The notes under the pieces were generated by a model. It saw only the letters and a list, made by a program, of their open reading frames with translations, did not search any database and was not told the origin of the DNA. Positions 8,427-16,546 of a DNA stretch of 23,315 bases are shown in pieces. The first letter of the stretch is position 1. Every line of letters starts with the position of its first letter. This DNA comes from Neolecta irregularis DAH-3 (Eukaryota; Ascomycota; Neolectomycetes; Neolectales; Neolectaceae): the NCBI GenBank assembly GCA_001929475.1, contig LXFE01000156.1, forward strand, positions 1 through 23,315. Reading direction: 5' to 3'. Both the position numbers and the translations under genes were made by a program.

Positions 8427-9221
8427 TTATAGCTCATGCTTTGCTTCGAAGTCCGTTGGTTCAACTTTATTTCCAGTAAGGAGATTCTCGACATCTTTGG
8501 CAATTGACTCTGGTTTCGCAGTCGAAGCATAACGATTGACTACCTACCACTGTTAATCGCTGATTATCTGATGTGTCATGAACATTGCCATTTTTGTCAA
8601 CCAAGAACTTTTCTTATCGCATTAGAACAATGTGAAAGATTCAGGGTTTACCAAAGTTCCATTTAATTCTCTTTAATCCAAGTAATCCAGCTCTTTAAAG
8701 TCAACATCAAGGGGGATAACAGAAGGCCGCACTTTTTATCCTTCAACCAGCCAAATACGGCGTCCTCTTTATCTCCATTGACGTCAATTTTTCCTAAAAC
8801 TGGAAACGAAACACCATAGTTCACTTGGCAGAACTGTTGGATTTCGTTGTTGGTCCCAGGTTCTTGGGATCCAAATTGGTTTGAAGGAAACCCAATTATC
8901 GTCTATCGTCTAAACTTCCAACCTTTACCCAAGACGACATACAAATCCTTGGTCTTTATATTTTTTGTATATCTCTTCAAGACCTTTGTATTGCTACATG
9001 GTCAGTCATTCAAGTAAGAGGAACGGCAAAGATACAGAGGTAAATCCACATTTGGAAGCAACATTGACGATAAGAACTACATGGTCCTTTAATTGAGCGA
9101 AGCTGAACTGTTCGCCTTTCGCATCGGCAGGCGCAAAATCGTAAAATGAAGCAGCAGAGGCCATTTGGAGGAGGAGCAATAATATGGCTAGAATGAGAAA
9201 AAAGGCGGCGTTTGCGGGCAT
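8427..9221 (-). CDS. Glutathione peroxidase family, probably ER-resident
   Basis: Six exons on the minus strand: 9221-9036, 8993-8943, 8902-8733, 8692-8652, 8612-8584 and 8543-8427, encoding 197 residues. The introns are 42, 40, 40, 39 and 40 nt. Motifs of the Gpx/Hyr1 family are SFYDFAPADAKGEQFSF, NVASKCGFTSQYKGLE (peroxidatic Cys about 58), FPSNQFGSQEPG, QQFCQVNYGVSFPV (resolving Cys about 104), KIDVNGD, LKRIKWNFEKFLVDKNGN and RYASTAKPES. Such enzymes reduce peroxides, in fungi usually with thioredoxin. Two additions are unusual: a hydrophobic leader of about 22 residues (AAFFLILAILLLLLQMASAA) before the normal start of the fold, and a tail after the last helix ending in KHEL, a KDEL-like tetrapeptide. 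Together they suggest retention in the ER lumen. A second Met at residue 20 could give a leaderless cytosolic form. The cysteine usual in FPCNQF is Ser. Donors of introns 3 and 5 (GTGCGG, GTTCAT) are weak, but the restored frame is conserved. Confidence 0.93.
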
Positions 9222-9484
9222 TTTGTACCCGACCTGTCCTACTTGATAAATGACGTAGATTTAATGAGGGATCCCGAGAATCCGGCCCTTGCTTCTTTGT
9301 TCTTACCGATTACTGTAGATACATAGAACATGGCGCAACTTTGCAATCTGCAGGTTGATACTAGTTTAGCAGTAGACTCTATGATGACGCAACAAGCAAT
9401 ATTCTACTCTATGCATGTCGACGATGAACGGGTATTAAATAGTTAGACAAAAATATAATTCTCCAAGTGGGAAACCGCAGCCAG

Positions 9485-11943
9485 CTACTCTGCTTCCAGA
9501 CTCACATACCCTGAATCCTCTCCGAATCCATTAATCCGTTTACAAAACCCAATACATTCTCTCACAACATCTCGCCTCTTCTTTAGCTCCACCAGACCCG
9601 CGTGTTCCTCATGGCCAATCCAAACTCGCAAAGCGGCAGCGACATTCTCCAGGACACTCTCAGTCTTCTCATCGATTTGAATCCGCTCTTGCACAACGAT
9701 AAAATGAAACACGCGCCATAAACCAATCATTCCCAATGGTCCAAGACGATCCAGTAGAAATGGCGTATCGTCGTGTCGAAGAGCACTAGTCACCCATCCC
9801 GAGGAAAGCAGTAGATTTCGAATAGAACAAACCATTCCTTCCGAGATTTCAGTCTTTGTTAATAAGCCAAGAAGAATGGCGCAACGCATGGCCACACAGA
9901 TGTCGTCGTTGATCCGAACCACGTCACCATCCTTCGAAATAGCAGGTACCGAATTCGTTTCAATCACTTGTAAAACGCTCTTCAAGCCGTCTTTCCAGAG
10001 ATTCATAACAGGGAGTAAAGTTACTTCACCGGGACGCAACAAAGCCGTTAAAAGGACCAACCAATGCTGGAAATCGGGATGAGGTGGGGGTACGACGTCG
10101 ATATAGTCTTCAAATTTGAAGCTGGAGGGGCTTGCATTTCCAAAAGATCCATTTATCGCGGCGACAGCATACTTGTGAACAAAAATGATCGAGAGCGCAT
10201 CAAGTGGGTACCGAACAGTTGAATCATCAAGAACAACTTCTTCAAAGAAAGAAATGGAATGCATTCGTGCAACGATTTCTTCACAGAACAATTCATCCGG
10301 ATCAACCTCTAACAGTCGTTGTAAATGAGCAGGAATTGGATCTGATGATCTTTTTACTTGCAAATACTTGGCCCTGTTCCAGAAATACGATGAAACCCAG
10401 GCTCCTGTTTTCTCCGGAAGAAAATCAAAAGAAAGAACACGGAAATGAAGGGCGTTGGTCATAAGACGCAAAGTGGTCACTGGCATTGTCAGACTCGCCA
10501 AAAACGTCAACACAAGTCTCGCTCGATTTATCAATTTATCGCCCCCGAGAAGTTGAGCATCGATTGCGAGTTCCCAAGCTGCTTGTCTAGCGAGATCGTC
10601 CGCTGCTGAGGTATTCGTAAGTAATCGATATCCATCAATGCCAATCAATATTCGCATCCCCATACGGAGAGCTCTCATTGTCAATGCGATAGTCAAGCAA
10701 AAGTACGAGGAATAAGGCACCCATACTGACTGCATTGCTGTTTCGAATGCCATTCGATGATCTGTATGGGTTGACGAAGAATTCTGACTAGATGGATGGG
10801 CATCAGGTGTACTCATTGATCGATGGAGACCGGTTACGGGACAAGTTTGATCTGATTCTGATTTTTTCCTTGATGAAATGAAAAATCGAGGTAAGCCAAT
10901 AAAAATCAATACAGAGAGCAGTAGCATAAGTTTCAATAGAAACGCTATCTGTGGGTTAACCATCGGCGTAACCATATTCGCTGCTTTGCCCAGAAATATT
11001 TTAGTGATTCCCGGGATCGCCGCAAGTCCCTGTGTTCCCGAATTTTCATCAGCGGTACTCCCCAGAAACATCAATCCGGCAGCACTGGCCAGTATCGCCT
11101 TTGGCACCAGACTTTTTTGGAAAGGAGTGCTCTGTCCATCTCGTTTTTGCATGCTCTCCAGACACCGTTTCAATATGGTGACTTCTTCGGTCAATTGCCG
11201 ATTCCGACCTTCCAGATGATGGATATATTCAGTTGCCTTTTCCAAAACCGTACCCTTTTTAATTTTATCGGATTGCTCGGATTCTATGCTAAAAGCCGGA
11301 ATGCAATCACGGAGCGCACCGAGTTTGTCGTTTATCCTATTTCTATAGCGCTTTTCGATCACATTGTGCGATGTTTTTACTTTTCCAGGTTTACTTACCC
11401 TACCGTTCGCAACTTGTGCAGATGTCCACGATGTGGATTTTAAGGATTTGTGTTTTTGAGATGGAGAGGAAGATGAGCAATCCGAAGCCAGAGATCTCTG
11501 AGATTGATCTTCTGATCTAATTGAAATGCCTGGTGAATTAGTACCACTCTCAAGTAAAGCGACGTGCTTGACGGAGAAGTAGACAGTATTACAAACTCGT
11601 CATTTTGTGAAAACTGTTCCTTCCTAACCGTCGGTTCATAAAGATTTCTACTGTCGACCATATTCGCATCCATCGTTCCAAACCAATCGGAGTATGTAAA
11701 ATGCGCAGGTGGAAGAGTATTTCCCCACATCTCTGAACTAAACTGTGTATCTTGTGCGTGCATTGGCGTGAGGAATGTACTTTCCGTTGACGAGACAGAA
11801 ACCGGCTGCTGATGTTGGCGCTGATTAACAGTATCGAGGCCCTGTAGGATCGCAGAGTAATCTAGCGATTGATCCACCTGTTGCTGGAGGTAAGAATTTA
11901 TATCATCCGTAGCAATAGAAGGGGGCATGTAGACACTGTCCAT
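9485..11943 (-). CDS. SREBP/Sre1-like membrane-bound bHLH transcription factor
   Basis: The main exon runs from about 11516 down to 9485. It encodes the bHLH basic region SHNVIEKRYRNRINDKL with the SREBP-diagnostic Tyr, helix-loop-helix and zipper (KKGTVLEKATEYIHHLEGRN ... LTEEVTILKRCLES), then hydrophobic segments NPQIAFLLKLMLLLSVLIFI and YFCLTIALTMRALRMGMRIL flanking a polar loop, and a long C-terminal domain. In fungi such factors are released from the ER by cleavage under low sterol or low oxygen and activate ergosterol genes. An upstream exon in another frame (Met at 11943, good context; MDSVYMPPSIATDDINSY, Gln/Ser-rich) fits an activation domain. The two frames must be joined by an intron whose length is 2 mod 3. 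Candidates are 11563-11517 (47 nt) or 11572-11517 (56 nt), each ending ATTAG, but neither donor is strong. With the 47-nt choice the protein has 803 residues. Confidence 0.85.
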
Positions 11944-12036
11944 GGCAAGAGTGACTGTTGGAATATATTTAGTACAATGGGTTGTCCGAGCGTAGTCTGA
12001 ATGCAGAGACAGAAAGTGGTCTGATTGACGATATGC

Positions 12037-12042
12037 CACGTG
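12037..12042. promoter_or_regulatory. CACGTG E-box upstream of the SREBP-like gene
   Basis: A palindromic CACGTG lies about 95 bp upstream of the probable start codon at 11943. bHLH proteins bind E-boxes, so self-regulation is possible. Several CACGTG sites occur in this window, close to the number expected by chance, so this is weak. Confidence 0.25.
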
Positions 12043-12329
12043 AGGTCATATTGTTAATCGAAAACCAAGATGTCTGGAAGATTCATCGATATAGTGAACC
12101 TCGACAACTACCCGAGTACCAAAATTGGGCGGGCAGGCACTCTTCATATCCAAACACCACAGGGTCAATGCCCTTCCGCCATCGATGCTCTGTAGCCTTA
12201 TCTTGATGCTCATCCAGTTATTCATGTGGACCAGCCACCTTTTACCATTCTGGTCAAACCCTTGAAATTCGCACATCTTCATGAGATTTTCCGATTCATT
12301 CCATCTTCTTTCCCCGTTCGAAACGTGTT

Positions 12330-12576
12330 TCAAGTTACAGCGACCCCTTTAAGGGATTGTGATATTCGAAGATCAGAATAAATCTTAACGATCAGTGGGA
12401 GTAGGCCGAAGTAGAAATGCCCTCCACGTCTGAGAACAACAACGGTCCAGAGGGGATGCACAGCATACACAGACATCTTGTCGATCAATTGCTTTGGAAT
12501 TACGCGGATGTCTTGGACTTACATCCGGGATTCCAGCTCCTGTGTTGAGCCAATCAAGGATATTCAAGATCGACAT
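12330..12576 (-). CDS. Possible 71-residue membrane protein
   Basis: A tentative two-exon model: 12576-12523, a 31-nt intron with a perfect GTAAGT donor ending CCAAAG, then 12491-12330. The product begins MSILNILDWLNTGAGIPD and continues QLIDKMSVYAVHPLWTVVVL and RRGGHFYFGLLPLIVKIYSD, with two short hydrophobic stretches. I do not recognise it. Support is the perfect donor, intron size near the local norm, and protein-like composition of the joined frame. Against it are the lack of a clear branch site, the small size, and an adjacent minus-strand frame (12333-12046) that might be a further exon or nothing. Confidence 0.35.
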
Positions 12577-13921
12577 GTTATGATTGCCTTACAAGCCTTT
12601 GATATTGAGTAACATTCGTATGACTCTCTCGCCCTTCCAGCAGACTTGCAAATATAAACCCTGGCATGAATGGGGGCTTTCGCTTACGGTCCACCTAGGC
12701 CAAATGCTACTCAGAGGCGATTTTTCTGGCCATTTCGCTCGATCTCTGCGGATAGAAGGGTTGATTGCAAATGATTCGTTCAGTCAATAGCATTTAATGT
12801 TCATAAACAAAGAGCATCAGCGCTGCCTGAAAATCTTTGCGATCTTATAGGGGTCAGTCTCTTCTAAACAATGCTAACGGCAAGGATTCGAAGTGTTGGG
12901 TACTGCCTTCGAGATATCAGTACTGGATTTCATTATGAACTTTTAGTTTCACTTCTTCGATTTCTTCACTTTCTGGTCAAGGTTATTGTGCATGTTTTGT
13001 TCATTTGAAATCTGACCGTGAGATAGTATTTCTCTTTGCTTTTTGAGATTTCCGTTACAACGGGTGGCACCAACATTAGACAAAATAAAATCAATAGGGA
13101 TTCCCCTACTTTTGAGCGTTCATTCATTAATGCTGTCACTCTTGCAACTTCTCCCTATGCGCTGCATCAAGTTAGCTTTGGAAAGACCCAGCCCGTTAGT
13201 GATTGGTGACACATGTCACACGCATCACCGGCTCTGCAACTCACACTTGTCTCGCATGAGCAGCGGGTTAGGAAATACATCAAACACTCATGATGAACAA
13301 AGTATTACTTGTTTCAAGTATTTATTGTTTTTAAACTTGCAACCTGATTTGCAAGCACGAATTTTCAGTAGACGAACTTGTTTTCAGGGGCCTAACCAGG
13401 AACAAATACCTCATTTAAAATAAGTACCCACATAGTTTAAATAATTAATCGAATGTAGTCTCGACATTAACAAATTCCAGCTCCTGTGATAACTAGATAT
13501 TTCATATTATCGACGATAATCGCATTTTAAAATCTTTCAGAAAGAGAATATATTCATGATTAGGAGCGACTGATCTTATGAAAGTGATTGGATACCAGAT
13601 GACTAAGATATTAAGCCATCCGTGTTTGTAACTGGATCAGGTGATTCTATTCAGCCAAAAAGCAAATGATATCCGTTATCCAAAGGGGCCCGTGCGGAGT
13701 CTACTCGGAGTGATGTGTGACGACATGTAACACCAAATAGTGGCTAAATCTGATGGTTGCCGAGTTTAGTCTCTTGGTTTCTACAGATCAAAGCGTAGAG
13801 ATTGGTGTGGGAAGAAGCCGTTTTTGTACCACATGACACCTCGGATTAGATCTTGATCTGTCCAAAGAAAAACCTGTCCGTAGCATCTGACACAGGCTAC
13901 CCAATTCGTCACCAAAACATC
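12577..13921. other. Long intergenic region, nothing recognised
   Basis: About 1.3 kb, mostly AT-rich. The open frames here are short, lack a proper ATG start or have compositions unlike protein, and I found no pair that joins across a short intron into a recognisable motif. The right end should hold the promoter of the gene at 13922. Confidence 0.45.
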
Positions 13922-14236
13922 ATGTCAAGCCCACGCGCACGGTTTACTACTCCTTCCAGATCACATCCTCTCAGTATCAACACGTCTTCCCGAATACAAG
14001 TAGCCAGTGCCAATCAAACGAGTTCAAGTTCGGATAAAAGGATGTTTGCATCATCGGGATGTCGGCCAGCAAGTCCAATAAAGCGAATGCCGGCAACACC
14101 ATTACCCGCAAAGCAATGGGCTCAGTCGCCGAAAATGCCTCCGGGTCCTCGACTGAAGCCGGTGGAGAGTCCGGGGCTGCCTATTACTCCGCTCGCCCTT
14201 GATGGAGAAGATGGATATTTTTCGGGATATTCTTAA
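13922..14236 (+). CDS. Short basic S/T-P-rich protein, unrecognised
   Basis: A single exon of 104 codons, starting at the first ATG of the frame (MSSPRARFTTPSRSHPLSIN). I do not recognise it. It is low in hydrophobic residues, rich in Ser, Pro, Lys and Arg until the acidic end (ALDGEDGYFSGYS), and therefore probably disordered. Seven Ser/Thr-Pro dipeptides are present, including TPSR and SPIK, which fit the S/T-P-x-K/R CDK consensus. A small phosphoregulated adaptor or cell-cycle substrate is possible. This is inference from composition only. Confidence 0.5.
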   Translation: MSSPRARFTTPSRSHPLSINTSSRIQVASANQTSSSSDKRMFASSGCRPASPIKRMPATPLPAKQWAQSPKMPPGPRLKPVESPGLPITPLALDGEDGYFSGYS

Positions 14237-14509
14237 GGACAACGTGGTATTACTTGGGGAGCAGGTCATGCAGAGTATTGGGGACTAGTGTACTGGGATA
14301 TCATTGATTCTTTGTAATGCGGTTGTTGCATGCGGGCATGAATACATGTTCATATAGTCTCGAAGAGAAATTATACTTTAAATATGCCATATCTTCACAA
14401 GACTCTGGTTTATTAGAACAGAGTTTAATGGTCAGCGTGTCTAGAGACTTGAGGTGTAGGGAATGTCTAGGGTAGCGCCACACTCCTGAAAGTCCTCACC
14501 TCTCCTGCA

Positions 14510-14989
14510 ATGTTACGCAAGCTGGCTGGTACACTAGCTGACCCTCTGTTTTCGGCCCCAACGGAATCATCTCGACAGACACAGACAGTACGGACGCCTG
14601 AGATGTCGCGACTTGATACCGCGTGGGCGCACGTCGCTGCAGAAGAAGAATACAGCGCAGCATGGGCACCACAGACACTGCCGTTGAGCACCGCTCTGTC
14701 CGAGACGGCTTATCCAACTTTCTCATCGAGCGGAGCGTGCGTGTCGATGTCGCCCGAGCCGTTTGGGGAATGCTGGTGGGCGGTGGAGTATGAGCAGGAC
14801 GAGCGGGCGACTACGCGGCGAGCAGATTCGCGGGATGGGGCCGAGTGGGAGAATGTGGGAGGCAGGCGGTGGGGGCAGGATCGACTTGCAGCAGAGGGGC
14901 AGGCAGAGAGACAGAGGCAGGCGGTGGAGCGGCTGCGAGGAGTGTTGGGCCATGTCGGCGCCACGATGCGGTCTCCGCGCCTGCACTAA
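14510..14989 (+). CDS. Possible gene in GC-rich patch, unrecognised
   Basis: An uninterrupted plus-strand frame of 159 codons starting at ATG 14510, with another Met at 14604 (MSRLDTAWAHVAAEEEYSAA). The composition is plausible for protein: acidic and Trp-rich in the middle (WAPQTLPLSTALSETAYPTF, GECWWAVEYEQDE), then an amphipathic Arg/Gln-rich C-terminal helix (GQDRLAAEGQAERQRQAVER). WAVEY is a WxxxY pentapeptide of the kind found in peroxisomal receptors, but one short match proves nothing. The patch is GC-rich, so long chance open frames are expected, and competing minus-strand frames exist. I favour this strand on amino-acid composition only. Confidence 0.4.
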   Translation: MLRKLAGTLADPLFSAPTESSRQTQTVRTPEMSRLDTAWAHVAAEEEYSAAWAPQTLPLSTALSETAYPTFSSSGACVSMSPEPFGECWWAVEYEQDERATTRRADSRDGAEWENVGGRRWGQDRLAAEGQAERQRQAVERLRGVLGHVGATMRSPRLH

Positions 14990-15010
14990 CCCCGCCGCCG
15001 CCGCCGCCGC
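14987..15010. repeat. (CCG)n microsatellite
   Basis: About seven consecutive CCG units just after the stop of the frame ending at 14989, at the edge of the GC-rich patch. Confidence 0.75.
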
Positions 15011-15144
15011 TGCCCGTGCTTTGGCTCTGCCGCCATTCGAGGGCTAGGCCTCTGCGCGCCTACGTCATCCTGCAGTCATCAGCACCCTCGGTTCATCCTC
15101 CAGCCTACACCGCCTGCCCTCCCTCCCAGGAGAAGGAGCGATTT

Positions 15145-15957
15145 CTATTTCTTCCAAGTAAATACATATCCATGCACGGTTGCCCTGACATCCCAATCGC
15201 CCCTGTCCTCTTCAAACATCGGCGTCATTTTCGACTCGTAAATCTTTTCAACCTCAAACCCGCCTTCCTCCGCCAGCACAAGAAACCGGAGATCTTCAGC
15301 TTGCTTGTAAGGCCGGTGGTGTATAAACGACACCAGTATCTTGCCCTCGCGACAAAGCGTCTTCTTGCACGTTGAAATCAGTTTAGCATGTTCAGAGTGA
15401 TTGAAAACCAAGTCTGATAATATCAAAACGTCAAATTTCTCACCTGGGAGGAAAGACTCCGGCGAATTACCCCACAAATATCCCTTTGCAAATCAGCTCA
15501 ACTACCAAGGATACAATACCTCAACGATCACTTTACCGCGTGGATCATCAATGTTCTTTTCCACATTATACCGGATATTCTCAACTAATTCTATATCAGG
15601 ATAATCAGTAATCACTGTCTTTCCTGTCAGTCGTACTGCACATGGTTAATTCAATACTAACTGAGCCCCGTTCAACGCCGCAATAATTCCAGGCAACGCC
15701 GCACCAGCGCCTAATTCCAACACTCTCTTCCCGCGACACCAATCTTCGCGGTTCTCCTCAAGAAAATCCGCCACATGTTTCCCGGAATTCGACAAACGAT
15801 GGCCCCATAGTGGATGAGAGTTTAGCAAGCGGAGAGAAAGAGTGCGGTTGGAGCGAGTGGTGAAAGATTCGAAACTAGGAGGACCTGGGGGTTGGAAATA
15901 GTCATCCGGATCGCCAAAGAGCAAGGAGAGACCAGAGATGTCTGGAGTACCAGGCAT
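15145..15957 (-). CDS. EFM7: EFM7-like protein methyltransferase (NNT1 family)
   Basis: Three exons on the minus strand: 15957-15658, 15618-15520 and 15483-15145, encoding 245 residues. The introns are 39 nt (GTATTG ... CTGACAGGAAAG) and 36 nt (GTATTG ... GCAAAG). It matches the EFM7/Nnt1 class of seven-beta-strand methyltransferases: the N-terminal LLFGDPDDYFQPPGPPSFES, LRLLNSHPLWGHRLSNSGKH, SAM motif I VLELGAGAALPGIIAALNGA, VITDYPDIELVENIRYNVEK, EGYLWGNSP, and DVLILSDLVFNHSEH. Yeast EFM7 methylates the N-terminal glycine and Lys3 of elongation factor eEF1A in the cytosol. In intron 1 the first AG follows CTGAC by only two bases, and using the next AG keeps the frame into TVITDYPD. Length fits the family. 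Assignment to this family is strong; the exact substrate is inferred from yeast. Confidence 0.93.
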
Positions 15958-16546
15958 GTTGGTTACTGTGCGAATATTTTTTATTTCTCAGGTGAACATT
16001 GGGCTGCATTTGACGCGCGCCAAATTTGACAAATTTCATGAAATTTGACGCCGTCAAACGCAGCCGTGATATCAAATCAATTGAAATCAATTTTGCAGGC
16101 AAACTTGCAAGGAACGCTTTAGAGTACTACCTTTCCGAGCGCCACTCTCGCACGTCATAACAAGTTCCTTTGGGTTTCAATATATGTGGGGCCTGGTGAA
16201 AGCAATCCCTGCAATGATATTTGGTATTGCTCTTGGACTGCTTTGTGCAATACCGGGGAGAACCGCTGCAACTAGTAGTGTAATGTTTTCCCAAGTTATG
16301 AATTGATCGACGTTGTAAATCCAGTGAATTGAACGGATTGCGTCTTTCAGGGGTATAATGTTTTCTCGGCTATAATGAATGGGACTGTTGAGACCTTCAG
16401 ACTAATGCAAAAAAAGCTTGACGGGCTTCAACCGAATCCTATGTAGTTTGCCAGGAACACCTGGCGCGAACAATGTTAAAAACTCTTGAAATTATTTGAT
16501 CCACAAGCCTGCAATGATCCGCAAACACCAAGCAAATGAGCAAACT
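15958..16546. other. Intergenic between EFM7-like and exonuclease genes
   Basis: Upstream region of the EFM7-like gene and 3' flank of the exonuclease gene. It contains the palindrome cluster listed separately. I see no gene in the rest. Confidence 0.5.
16009..16058. promoter_or_regulatory. Nested palindromes with TTTGACG and GCGCGCCAAA motifs
   Basis: Within 50 bp there are TTTGACG (16009-16015), GCGCGCCAAA (16015-16024; reverse complement TTTGGCGCGC, the E2F-type consensus), a perfect 18-bp palindrome CAAATTTCATGAAATTTG (16030-16047) and TTTGACG-C-CGTCAAA (16044-16058). The cluster sits 52-101 bp upstream of the EFM7-like start codon, so a promoter role is likely. Which factor binds is unknown. 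Confidence 0.55.

Noticed and set aside
12046-12333. 95-codon minus-strand frame upstream of the SREBP-like gene
   Set aside because: It has no ATG at its beginning, no recognisable motif, and overlaps the probable 5' leader of the SREBP-like gene. It might be an exon but cannot be supported.
13043-13423. 126-codon plus frame in the long spacer
   Set aside because: It starts with TTG, has a composition unlike protein and no motif or splice partner.
14467-14986. Minus-strand frames in the second GC-rich patch
   Set aside because: Several overlapping frames rich in Arg/Ser/Pro/Cys, typical of antisense shadows in GC-rich DNA.
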